Below are positions 8,501 through 16,349 of a stretch of DNA of 64,000 nucleotides, in pieces (the first letter of the stretch is position 1; every line of letters begins with the position of its first letter). The notes below the pieces were generated by a model that ran no database searches, had not been told where the DNA came from, and worked only from the letters and a program-made list of their open reading frames with translations. Made by a program: the position numbers and the translations under genes. Source of the stretch: Chryseosolibacter sp044507775 (lineage in GTDB: Bacteria > Bacteroidota > Bacteroidia > Cytophagales > Cyclobacteriaceae); the NCBI GenBank assembly GCA_044507775.1, contig JBIQIY010000015.1, forward strand, positions 62,001-126,000, read 5' to 3'.

Positions 8501-8750
8501 TACTATTCGCACGGAGAAATTCCTTCGCGACGAATTTGCACCTTCGGAAAGGCTGGCCTTCGAGACACGTCTTATCGTCGATGCGAACCTGCGATCCGGT
8601 CTTTTCTTTCACCGGATGGTTCATCGCCTCGTCACCTTATATCATCGCCGGAAAATCCGGAGAGAGATCGATGCGCTGCACGAGCGCTTGTTTGAAAGCC
8701 CTGAGAAAACCGAATTCAGGGAGTCTGTTACTAAAATTTTTAATTACTGA
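8481..8750 (+). CDS. Small protein coupled to ECF sigma factor
   Basis: An 89-residue polar, basic protein (start chosen at the ATG overlapping the sigma factor stop; an upstream in-frame ATG at 8454 is less likely). The N-terminus has SDTIRTEKFLRDEFAPSERLAFETRL, which resembles the zinc-less N-terminal helix of anti-sigma-type proteins (short helices with an xxFLxxxLSPEE-like pattern). There is no membrane segment and no Cys/His zinc motif. The rest is a basic amphipathic helix (HRLVTLYHRRKIRREIDALHERL). Coupling to the sigma gene suggests a regulatory partner, possibly a soluble anti-sigma factor; this is inference. It ends 4 bases before clpP. Confidence 0.55.
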   Translation: MRTSLSDTIRTEKFLRDEFAPSERLAFETRLIVDANLRSGLFFHRMVHRLVTLYHRRKIRREIDALHERLFESPEKTEFRESVTKIFNY

Positions 8751-8754
8751 AATT

Positions 8755-9414
8755 ATGCAATCGAACATTGTACCCATGGTTATTGACAACCATGGCAGGG
8801 GCGAACGCGCCTATGATATTTACAGCCTGCTGCTGAAAGAAAGGATTATCTTTCTGGGCACCGGGATTGATGACACCGTCGCGAATCTTGTAGTGGCCCA
8901 GCTTCTTTATCTCAATAGTATTGACCAGAAGTCTCAAATAAACCTGTACATCAACAGCCCCGGCGGAAGCGTGTATGCCGGTCTCGCGATCTATGACACG
9001 ATGCAGATGATTCAGGCGCCGGTGTCAACGGTGGCGGTAGGCGTATCCGCGAGTATGGGCACCGCGCTGCTGACTTCCGGGGCGAAAGGCAAGCGGTTCG
9101 CACTTCCGCACGCGACGATTCACATGCACCCGACCGGGGGAGGAGCAAAGGGATATACGGAAGATGTCAGGATCGCCACACGCGAGCAAGAGCGCATTCA
9201 GGCGCAGCTTTTCCATCTCATCGGGCAGCATTCCGGACATACATGGAAGGAGATCGAGGAGTTCTTTCTGCGTGATAAATTCATGAGCGCTCCCGAAGCC
9301 CGGGAATTTGGACTCATCGATGAGGTTCTCGGCGATATCAGCAATGTGGTTGTGCTCGAGAATGGACTTTTCGATGTTCGCCTGTTCGATGGAAAGAAGC
9401 AGCTCGCGGAATAA
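8755..9414 (+). CDS. clpP: ATP-dependent Clp protease proteolytic subunit
   Basis: A 219-residue serine peptidase that forms the ClpP barrel. The ATG at 8755 is chosen; longer in-frame starts would overlap the preceding gene. Triad residues fit E. coli spacing: Ser100 in SASMG, His125 in the HMHP segment, Asp174 in LRDKF (25 and 49 residues apart). The Gly-rich substrate strand SPGGSVYAGLAIYD is intact. The histidine region reads ATIHMHPTGGG where most ClpPs have VMIHQPxGG, so this is a diverged copy, possibly one of several ClpPs. It sits just downstream of an ECF sigma pair and upstream of nuoA, and no ClpX or tig gene is adjacent. Confidence 0.9.
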   Translation: MQSNIVPMVIDNHGRGERAYDIYSLLLKERIIFLGTGIDDTVANLVVAQLLYLNSIDQKSQINLYINSPGGSVYAGLAIYDTMQMIQAPVSTVAVGVSASMGTALLTSGAKGKRFALPHATIHMHPTGGGAKGYTEDVRIATREQERIQAQLFHLIGQHSGHTWKEIEEFFLRDKFMSAPEAREFGLIDEVLGDISNVVVLENGLFDVRLFDGKKQLAE

Positions 9415-9453
9415 AACACCCGTTGCCGGACTCCTGGCTTCCTCCTTTCTGAC

Positions 9454-9461
9454 TATCTTTG
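9454..9461 (+). promoter_or_regulatory. Bacteroidota -7 element before nuoA
   Basis: TATCTTTG is an exact match to TAnnTTTG and ends 4 bases before the GTG start of nuoA. No clear TTTG -33 box is seen at the expected distance. If it is functional, transcription would begin at or next to the start codon, giving a leaderless message. Confidence 0.5.
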
Positions 9462-9465
9462 ACGC

Positions 9466-9978
9466 GTGGAAAATCAGGAGGTTTACCTTTCGGCGTTCGG
9501 CGAAGTGCTGCTGTACATTATAGGCGGAATTATTTTTGTTCTCGTCTCATTGTTCGCGTCGTCGCTCCTGAGACCGGATCGGCCAAATGCCCAGAAACTC
9601 AGTACGTATGAAAGCGGTGAAGATGCGATTAGCTCGCCCTGGATTCAGTTCAATATCCGCTTTTATATCGTGGCGCTGATTTTTCTTCTCTTTGAAGTCG
9701 AGATCCTATTTCTCTTTCCATGGACAACAGTATTTGCGGATAAAAATCTCCTTGCGGAAACCAATGGCCTGTGGGGCTGGTTTTCCGTCATTGAGGTCGT
9801 ATTGTTTATTGGCATTCTGGCTCTGGGGCTGGCTTACGCCTGGGTGAATGGTCATTTTGACTGGGTCAAGCCCGATCCCGATCCAACGCATGTTAATTCG
9901 CCGGTTCCGCGCAGCCTGTATGAAAAAGTCAATCAGCAATACGCCCGCCGCGAATCATCAAAGGAGCAGGATACATGA
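9466..9978 (+). CDS. nuoA: NADH-quinone oxidoreductase subunit A
   Basis: A 170-residue inner-membrane subunit of complex I, with three membrane segments (about 13-35, 65-85, 100-125). It has the family motif YESGEDAISSPWIQFNIRFYIVALIFLLFEVEILFLFPW. The acidic pair FEVE in TM2 contributes to the quinone/proton module. The charged C-terminal tail is about 40 residues longer than in E. coli. The start is GTG at 9466. The stop overlaps the ATG of nuoB by 4 bases (ATGA). This is the first gene of nuoABCD. Confidence 0.93.
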   Translation: MENQEVYLSAFGEVLLYIIGGIIFVLVSLFASSLLRPDRPNAQKLSTYESGEDAISSPWIQFNIRFYIVALIFLLFEVEILFLFPWTTVFADKNLLAETNGLWGWFSVIEVVLFIGILALGLAYAWVNGHFDWVKPDPDPTHVNSPVPRSLYEKVNQQYARRESSKEQDT

Positions 9979-10499
9979 AAGGATTTTTAGATCAGCGATT
10001 TGATAACGGAGGATTTATCATCACCAAGCTTGAAGACCTCATCAACTGGGCGCGGTTGTCTTCAATGTTTCCGATGACGTTCGGCATAGCCTGCTGCGCC
10101 ATTGAATTCATGAGCACCGGCACCACTGTATACGATATGGACCGATTCGGGATGGCGCCCCGTGCGACTCCACGGCAATCGGACGTAATGATCGTCGCAG
10201 GCACTGTTACTTTCAAGATGGCGGAACGCATCAAGCGCCTCTATGAACAAATGGCTGAGCCGAAGTATGTGATCTCCATGGGGTCCTGCTCAAATTGTGG
10301 CGGCCCCTATTGGCAGCATGGTTATCACGTGGTCAAAGGAGTTCAGCGGATCATTCCGGTAGATATTTACGTGCCCGGTTGCCCGCCGAGACCGGAGGCG
10401 CTGATCGGTGGGTTCCTGAAGCTGCAGGAGAAAATCCGGAAGGAAACGGTTGTCTCACCCCGGGCCATTGAGAAACTTTTAGTCGTAGAAGCGAAATAA
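9975..10499 (+). CDS. nuoB: NADH-quinone oxidoreductase subunit B
   Basis: A 174-residue peripheral-arm subunit that binds the terminal [4Fe-4S] cluster N2. Its ligand set is visible: Cys40-Cys41 in GIACCAIEFM, Cys105 in GSCSNCGG and Cys136 in VPGCPPRPEAL. The arginines around RFGMAPRATPRQ belong to the quinone-site loop. It overlaps nuoA by 4 bases and is followed 9 bases later by nuoC. Confidence 0.96.
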   Translation: MKGFLDQRFDNGGFIITKLEDLINWARLSSMFPMTFGIACCAIEFMSTGTTVYDMDRFGMAPRATPRQSDVMIVAGTVTFKMAERIKRLYEQMAEPKYVISMGSCSNCGGPYWQHGYHVVKGVQRIIPVDIYVPGCPPRPEALIGGFLKLQEKIRKETVVSPRAIEKLLVVEAK

Positions 10500-10508
10500 T
10501 AGCCTACC

Positions 10509-10994
10509 ATGAAAACATTTGAAGAGCTTGTTGCAATCGTCAGGGAAACTTGCGTCCACGGCGAGGCTGTCCCGGATGAAACCATGACCCCCAAAGGGGT
10601 GAAGATCCCGCCGGACGACTTGAAAGCCGTCTGCCAGAATCTGCATGACCATGCCTCCGTTTTTTTTGACATGCTCTCCTGCATCACGGTTGTCGATAAC
10701 GGCCCGGAACCAGGAACACTTGACGTTATTTACAATCTTTATTCAATTCCGTTCAATCATCACCTCGCTCTGAAGGTCACTTTGCCGCGGGACGGATCGG
10801 AGATCGACTCGATTGAGGACATCTGGAAAACGGCGAACTGGCATGAGCGCGAGGCGTGGGATATGTTTGGTGTAAAGTTCCGGGGTCATCCGGACCTTCG
10901 AAGGATCCTCCTGCCCGCTGACTGGGAAGGACATCCTCTGCGCAAGGACTACAAACAGCAGGAGTATTACCGCGGCGTTAAGGTTGAGTACTAA
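10509..10994 (+). CDS. nuoC: NADH-quinone oxidoreductase subunit C (30 kDa)
   Basis: A 161-residue subunit with the 30-kDa signature WHEREAWDMFGVKFRGHPDLRRIL followed by DWEGHPLRKDY near the C-terminus. It forms part of the hydrogenase-like connecting module with NuoD. NuoC and NuoD are separate genes here, not fused as in E. coli. The gap to nuoD is 42 bases. Confidence 0.94.
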   Translation: MKTFEELVAIVRETCVHGEAVPDETMTPKGVKIPPDDLKAVCQNLHDHASVFFDMLSCITVVDNGPEPGTLDVIYNLYSIPFNHHLALKVTLPRDGSEIDSIEDIWKTANWHEREAWDMFGVKFRGHPDLRRILLPADWEGHPLRKDYKQQEYYRGVKVEY

Positions 10995-11036
10995 TGCGTC
11001 GGGGTATGTCCAATTAATTAAAGATTCAGGGCCAGT

Positions 11037-12257
11037 ATGTCATCCGATAAAGTACAGTATCAATACAATCCCGAGGGACTGAAACTTTCCGAGCCGAACA
11101 AGTTCAGAGCAGAGGATTTGCGCAGGGAGGAAATGATCATCAACCTCGGGCCCCAGCATCCGTCTACACACGGCGTGCTGCGTCTGGAGGTGTTACTTGA
11201 CGGAGAGATCATCCGTGATGTTGTTCCTCACATCGGATATCTCCATCGCTGTTTTGAAAAGCACGCTGAAAATCTTCCGTATAACCAGGTGATCCCGTTC
11301 GTGGACCGGCTGGACTATGTTGCGGCAATGAATTGCGAGCACGTGTATGCAATGGGGGTGGAGCGGATGCTGGGAATTGCAGAACAGATTCCGAAAAGAG
11401 TCGAATACATCCGTGTGCTGATGGCAGAGTTGAACCGCATCAGTTCCCATTTTATCGCGATCGGAACTTATGGGATGGATACAGGCGCCTTCACTCCGTT
11501 TTTCTGGGTGATGCGCGATCGGGAACACATTCTCAGGCTGTTCGAGTGGGCCAGCGGCGCCCGGCTGCTCTACAATTATATGTGGATTGGCGGATTGTAT
11601 TACGACGTACCCATCGGATTTGAAGAGCGCTGCCTCGAGTTCCTGCGCTACATAAAGCCGAAGCTGCGCGAGTTGGACGAGATACTCATCGACAACAGGA
11701 TATTTGTGGAGCGAACTGCAAACGTGGGCGTGCTTCCTCTTGACCTGGCAATAAACAGTGGTGTGACGGGTCCCATGCTGCGGGCTTCCGGCTTGCGGTT
11801 CGACCTCAGACGGGTGGATGCTTATTCGGTTTACCCCGAGCTGGATTTTGACATCCCCATCGGCGAAGGCAAAATGGGAACGGTTGGCGATTGCTGGGAT
11901 CGCACGTGGGTGCGGATGCAGGAGATTCGCGAGAGTATCCGGATCGCGGAACAATGCATTGAAAGACTGACAAGCGACCATCAACGCACACGCGACTTTG
12001 ATCCGCAGGCAATGGTTCCTAAGAAGATTCGTCCGAAGGCACAAGACTTTTACATTCGCGGAGAGTCGCCGAAAGGAGAACTGGGATTCTTTTTTCGCGC
12101 GGATGGCAGAAGCGATGTCCCTTTCCGTTGCAAGTGCCGATCCTGTAGTTTTGTGAACCTGTCCGTGCTGGGTGAAATCTCAAAGGGGATTCTCATTGCA
12201 GATCTGATCGCCATCATCGGAACGATTGATGTCGTGATGGGTGAAGTTGACCGGTAG
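11037..12257 (+). CDS. nuoD: NADH-quinone oxidoreductase subunit D (49 kDa)
   Basis: A 406-residue subunit related to the large subunit of [NiFe] hydrogenases. Visible are NLGPQHPSTHGVLRL (quinone-site His region), HIGYLHRCFEKHAE, DYVAAMNCEHVYA and the C-terminal GEISKGILIADLIAIIGTIDVVMGEVDR. The normal length and order ABCD fit the quinone-binding Q module. The operon ends here: the next gene is nnr after 134 bases, and no nuoE-N genes follow in the window. Confidence 0.96.
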   Translation: MSSDKVQYQYNPEGLKLSEPNKFRAEDLRREEMIINLGPQHPSTHGVLRLEVLLDGEIIRDVVPHIGYLHRCFEKHAENLPYNQVIPFVDRLDYVAAMNCEHVYAMGVERMLGIAEQIPKRVEYIRVLMAELNRISSHFIAIGTYGMDTGAFTPFFWVMRDREHILRLFEWASGARLLYNYMWIGGLYYDVPIGFEERCLEFLRYIKPKLRELDEILIDNRIFVERTANVGVLPLDLAINSGVTGPMLRASGLRFDLRRVDAYSVYPELDFDIPIGEGKMGTVGDCWDRTWVRMQEIRESIRIAEQCIERLTSDHQRTRDFDPQAMVPKKIRPKAQDFYIRGESPKGELGFFFRADGRSDVPFRCKCRSCSFVNLSVLGEISKGILIADLIAIIGTIDVVMGEVDR

Positions 12258-12391
12258 CTGTCGATCCTGGGTCCGAATCATTCCCTTGTGGTTGTCGACG
12301 ACGGAATCGCAGAGGCTAACTTTATTCCATCAACGACCGGCTTTTTGACGAAAATATGCAATAATTTGAGTTGAATTTTACTACAAGCTGT

Positions 12392-13885
12392 ATGCGCATA
12401 CTCAACATGAAGCAAGTGAGGGCGCTGGACGCTTACACCATCCAACATGAGCCTATCACATCCATCGATCTGATGGAGCGGGCATCCCGCGCGTTTGTCG
12501 ATTGGTTTACACTCCGTATCGGATCCTCAAAACGGGTGGGAGTTGTGTGTGGCACGGGCAACAATGGTGGTGATGGCCTGGCGATCGCCCGCATGTTGCA
12601 TGAGTGGGGTTATGCGGTCCGTGTGTGGATCGTCCCGGGTAGCCGGAGGTCGGATGATTTCCTCACTAATCTTGGAAGACTTCCTTCGGCGTTTGAGCGG
12701 CACGAGGTAAAGGATGCGGACGAAATTTCATTCGACGACCGGGACGTACTCATCGATGCCTTGTTCGGGTCGGGATTGTCGAGGCACCTTACCGGTCTAT
12801 ACGCGGAAGTGATCGACCGCATCAACAGTGCGGATGCGCTGCGTATCGCCGTTGACATTCCATCCGGCTTGAAAGCCGACGCGCCGTCGGGCGGGTCTAT
12901 AGTTCGGGCGCACTACACCGTTTCATTTCAGCTTCCCAAGCTGGCTTTCCTTCTCCCGTCATCTTTCCCGTTTACCGGAGAATGGGTCATCGTCGATATC
13001 GGGTTAAACAAGAAATTTATCAGGGAAGCTCCCACGTCATTCTTTTTCACCGGTCTGAAGCGCGTGCAAAAGATGATGAAGGTGAGGGGCCGTTTCGATC
13101 ACAAAGGTACGTTCGGTCATGCTTTGCTCATTGCCGGAAGTTTCGGAAAGGTCGGAGCAGCGGTTCTGGCTTCACGCGCGGCGCTGCGTTCAGGCGTGGG
13201 GTTGCTTACCGTTCACATTCCGCGGTGTGGATACAACATCCTTCAGACGGCGGTGCCCGAAGCAATGGTGCAGGTCGACGCCGAAGAGGATATTTTTACG
13301 AATCCTCCGAAACTGGACTCCTATGAGACAATCGGCATCGGACCGGGCCTGGGTCAGGATCCGCGAACTGTAAAGGCCCTGGCAAGAACACTCGAGTATT
13401 TTGAGAAGCCTATGGTTCTGGATGCCGATGCCCTCAATATTCTTGGAGCCCATCGTCACCTGATGACACTCATACCCCCGGGTAGCATTCTGACGCCTCA
13501 CCTCCGCGAGTTTGAGAGGCTGGCGGGTCCCAGCAAATCGGATTTTGAGCGCCTGGAGATGCTACGGCAATTGGCGGTTTCCTTAAAAGCCATTCTCGTA
13601 TTAAAAGGTGCGTACACTGCTGTGGCCACCCCGGAGGGTGAGGTACACTTCAATTCAACGGGTAACCCCGGCATGGCGACTGGAGGTACCGGCGATGTGC
13701 TGACGGGGGTGCTCACCGGCCTTCTGGCACAAAAATATAGCCCTGTTGAAGCAGCAATTGCAGGCGTGTTTTTACACGGTTCCGCGGGTGATTTAGGAGT
13801 AGCGACGAACGGGATGGATTCTTTGACGGCATCGGACCTTGTGGCAAATCTGCCTGCGGCGTTCATGAAAGCCTTTCGGCGATAA
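12392..13885 (+). CDS. nnr: Bifunctional NAD(P)H-hydrate epimerase/dehydratase
   Basis: About 497 residues. The N-terminal epimerase (YjeF_N, ~1-205) with CGTGNNGGDGLAIARML interconverts R- and S-NAD(P)HX. The C-terminal ADP/ATP-dependent dehydratase (~225-497), of ribokinase-like fold, with GIGPGLGQDPRT and GNPGMATGGTGDVLTGVLTG, restores NAD(P)H. The ATG at 12392 gives the usual MRILNMKQVRALDAYTI opening; an in-frame TTG at 12371 is unlikely. Lying right after complex I genes, it could serve the same cofactor pool, but the 134-base gap argues for an independent promoter. Confidence 0.93.
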   Translation: MRILNMKQVRALDAYTIQHEPITSIDLMERASRAFVDWFTLRIGSSKRVGVVCGTGNNGGDGLAIARMLHEWGYAVRVWIVPGSRRSDDFLTNLGRLPSAFERHEVKDADEISFDDRDVLIDALFGSGLSRHLTGLYAEVIDRINSADALRIAVDIPSGLKADAPSGGSIVRAHYTVSFQLPKLAFLLPSSFPFTGEWVIVDIGLNKKFIREAPTSFFFTGLKRVQKMMKVRGRFDHKGTFGHALLIAGSFGKVGAAVLASRAALRSGVGLLTVHIPRCGYNILQTAVPEAMVQVDAEEDIFTNPPKLDSYETIGIGPGLGQDPRTVKALARTLEYFEKPMVLDADALNILGAHRHLMTLIPPGSILTPHLREFERLAGPSKSDFERLEMLRQLAVSLKAILVLKGAYTAVATPEGEVHFNSTGNPGMATGGTGDVLTGVLTGLLAQKYSPVEAAIAGVFLHGSAGDLGVATNGMDSLTASDLVANLPAAFMKAFRR

Positions 13886-13956
13886 ATATTTAAAGGATTT
13901 TTAAACTTTCAGGCGCTTTTTTGCATCTAATGAGGCAAACCGGGCGAATTCCCCGG

Positions 13957-13964
13957 TAACTTTG
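13957..13964 (+). promoter_or_regulatory. Bacteroidota -7 element before T9SS mini-protein
   Basis: TAACTTTG is an exact TAnnTTTG match 41 bases upstream of the ATG at 14006. No convincing -33 TTTG lies about 20 bases further upstream, so the promoter call rests on the -7 box alone. Confidence 0.45.
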
Positions 13965-14005
13965 GTGTGAAATTTGTCGTTTAACGGATAATAAGGTATC
14001 GAAAA

Positions 14006-14368
14006 ATGCGTTTTCTCAGGTTGATTTTTGCGGTTTCTGTGCTGTCGGCTCTCCAGCCGGTTCAGGGACAGGTACAGCCTGATAATCCGGCTGCTGTCAC
14101 GCAGGAAGTGAATCTTTCAAAATCGGTGCATTTATTCCCCAATCCGGCCACCGAGGATGTCTATATCCAGCTGGAACACTTTCCCGCTCACAATGTAAAT
14201 GTCACCGTTCATACAATCATTGGAAACGAACTCCAGGTCGAGAAGGAAGTCGTCGATGACAACCTGATCCGGGTGCGGGTAAAAGATCTGGCCTCGGGTT
14301 ATTACCTGCTGGCCATCAAAGACGAAGAGTCCAAATTCCGGGGTACCTACAAATTCCTCAAGCGCTGA
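14006..14368 (+). CDS. Signal peptide plus stand-alone T9SS type A sorting domain
   Basis: A 120-residue protein: signal peptide (1-22, cleavage after VQG), a linker of about 20 residues, then a complete Por-secretion C-terminal domain (~41-120). That domain starts with LFPNPATEDVYI and contains the IGNEL turn, DLASGYYLLAI and a basic C-terminal strand (YKFLKR). Such domains normally direct a large passenger through the type IX secretion system and are cut off by the PorU sortase. Here there is essentially no passenger. It overlaps the 3' end of the convergent threonine aldolase gene by 11 bases. Confidence 0.8.
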   Translation: MRFLRLIFAVSVLSALQPVQGQVQPDNPAAVTQEVNLSKSVHLFPNPATEDVYIQLEHFPAHNVNVTVHTIIGNELQVEKEVVDDNLIRVRVKDLASGYYLLAIKDEESKFRGTYKFLKR

Positions 14369-15392
14369 CGAGCAGCGACGCTATTCTTTTTCCAAAATTT
14401 CTTATCTCTTCCTCCGTTGTATCAAAGCTGCACATCAGCCGGGCTTCGTGCGTGTGGTCATTCCATATGTAAAAGAAGCTTTCCTCCTGCAGCGGCGCGA
14501 TGATATGTTGTGGCATGATCGCAAACACGGCGTTGGCATCCACCGACTGGGTTATTCGAATCTCCTTGAATTTTCGAAGTTCCGATTCCAGTAGCGTCGC
14601 CATCCGGTTCGAGTGCGTTGCATTGGCTTTCCAAACGTCGTTTGAAAGCAACGCTGAAAACTGAGCGCCAATAAAACGCATTTTCGAATGAAGTTGCATG
14701 CCCTGTTTGCGTATGTACTTGAACGCTGTTGAAAGCGACGGATTGAATACCAGAACAGCTTCGCCAAACATCATCCCGTTCTTGGTGCCTCCGAACGAAA
14801 GCACGTCGACGCCTGCATCCCGTGTAAACGCTGCGAATTCATGGTTCAATGCGACCGAAGCGTTGGAGATCCGTGAACCATCCATGTGCAAAAAGAGGTT
14901 ATATTTTTGTGCGAGGGCCGCGATCTCTTTCAATTCAGAAACCGTGTAGACCGTTCCGTATTCAGTCGTTTGAGATAGCGAGATGACACGAGCCTGCGGG
15001 TGGTGCTGATCATCCAGACGCTGGATTTTTTTTTCGATAGCGTCGGGAGTCATCTTTCCATTCGGGGCGGGAACGGGGATAAGCTTGCATCCGAGGAATT
15101 TCTCAGGAGCTGTCGATTCGTCGACATTGATATGCGCGAGTTCAGCACAGAGGACGGAATGGAATGAGCGTGTTAATGTTTGCAGGCCGAGAACATTTGC
15201 GCCGGTGCCATTGTATACAAGATAGACGTCGGTCTCGTCCCCAAAGAGGTTCTTGAACTTGCGAATAGCATCGGCGGTGAAATCGTCGGAGCCGTATGAA
15301 GGAGCATGACCGGTGTTGGCCCGCAGGAGGGCTTCCATGACGGCCGGATGTACGCCTGAGTAGTTGTCGCTGGCAAAAGTTTTTTTCAGCAT
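14358..15392 (-). CDS. Threonine aldolase family PLP enzyme
   Basis: A 344-residue fold-type I PLP enzyme of the beta-eliminating lyase/threonine aldolase family, which cleaves L-(allo-)threonine to glycine and acetaldehyde. Landmarks: SDNYSGVHPAVMEAL at the N-terminus, YNGTGAN phosphate loop (~60-66), Asp171 in LHMDGSR pairing with the PLP ring, and the Schiff-base Lys204 in SFGGTKNG. Length and order are normal for the family. It is convergent with, and overlaps by 11 bases, the T9SS mini-protein gene. Confidence 0.9.
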   Translation of the reverse strand: MLKKTFASDNYSGVHPAVMEALLRANTGHAPSYGSDDFTADAIRKFKNLFGDETDVYLVYNGTGANVLGLQTLTRSFHSVLCAELAHINVDESTAPEKFLGCKLIPVPAPNGKMTPDAIEKKIQRLDDQHHPQARVISLSQTTEYGTVYTVSELKEIAALAQKYNLFLHMDGSRISNASVALNHEFAAFTRDAGVDVLSFGGTKNGMMFGEAVLVFNPSLSTAFKYIRKQGMQLHSKMRFIGAQFSALLSNDVWKANATHSNRMATLLESELRKFKEIRITQSVDANAVFAIMPQHIIAPLQEESFFYIWNDHTHEARLMCSFDTTEEEIRNFGKRIASLLVSA

Positions 15393-15481
15393 AGGAGGTA
15401 CTTGAGAATTGAAAATTAGTTGTAAGAAAATTAAATCCCTATTTTGGTTACTTAATCTTTCGTGAGCTATTAATCTTACGC

Positions 15482-16327
15482 ATGGTAAACATTCTGGTTC
15501 CTACTGATTTTTCCCAGCTTTCAAAATCCGCTCTCAAGTACGCAATCAAGATCGCCAACAAACTCGGTGGCAATGTTACGGTGTTACACGTCATCACCAT
15601 GGGTCGCGCCTGGCGCGTCACGATGGTGGAGAAGATCCGCTCATTCGATCACGACATGATTGAATCGGCAAACGCGGAGCTCCAGACGATGATCAAGACG
15701 CTTTCTGAGCAGTATAAGAGTTCAAAACCCGTGCGCGGGCAGGTGGTTCGCGGTGCCTATTTTCCTTCCACGTTGTTGCGCGAAGCACGTCGTCTTCATT
15801 CCGGGCTTATCGTCATGGGTACTCGCGGTGCAAGTGGACTTACCAAAGCCGTAATGGGGAGCAACACGAACTCGGTCATTGAAGTAAGTCACGTTCCGGT
15901 GCTGGTCGTTCCTGAGAAGGCGGACTTCAAAGGCTTCCGGAATGTGGTTTATGCTTCTGACTTGCGGAATCTCGAGGAGGAACTTGAGATCCTGATCCGC
16001 TACATTGAAAAGTTCGGATCCACAATCCATCTTATTCATATCGTTCCTCCGGGACAGCAGGTCGATGTTGTCGAGGCGAACATCGAGCTGGTTCTGAAAA
16101 AGTTTTCTTACAAGAACATTATTACGCTGGTGCTGGTCGATAACGACGTCAACTCCGCCCTGGAGCATTACGTCGAAGTCTCAAAGGCGGATGTCCTTGC
16201 TATGTTTACTCACGAGATCAGTTTTTTTGAGAAGGTTTTCGATCGCAGCATGACCCGGAAGATGGCTTTTCAGAGCAGAGTTCCCTTGCTGGCGTTCCGC
16301 CAGATGGAGCCGGAGCGCGGGCTGTAG
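15482..16327 (+). CDS. Universal stress protein, tandem domains
   Basis: A 281-residue protein with two Usp domains. The first (1-145) has VNILVPTDFS and an intact nucleotide-binding loop GTRG-9-GSN (GTRGASGLTKAVMGSNT). The second domain is degenerate: its C-terminal loop reads THEISFFEKVFDRSMTRK, without the glycines. The arrangement (one competent, one decayed domain) is common in Bacteroidota Usp proteins. It is divergent from the threonine aldolase gene and convergent with asnS. Confidence 0.9.
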   Translation: MVNILVPTDFSQLSKSALKYAIKIANKLGGNVTVLHVITMGRAWRVTMVEKIRSFDHDMIESANAELQTMIKTLSEQYKSSKPVRGQVVRGAYFPSTLLREARRLHSGLIVMGTRGASGLTKAVMGSNTNSVIEVSHVPVLVVPEKADFKGFRNVVYASDLRNLEEELEILIRYIEKFGSTIHLIHIVPPGQQVDVVEANIELVLKKFSYKNIITLVLVDNDVNSALEHYVEVSKADVLAMFTHEISFFEKVFDRSMTRKMAFQSRVPLLAFRQMEPERGL

Positions 16328-16349
16328 GCGTACATACGGATGAAGGCGA

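Noticed and set aside
8536..8754. Extended start of clpP inside the preceding gene
   Set aside because: The extra residues are unconserved, and the ATG at 8755 gives the normal ClpP N-terminus.
11193..12044. Minus-strand frame over nuoD
   Set aside because: Antisense to a conserved complex I gene; Cys/His-rich composition reflects reverse codons.
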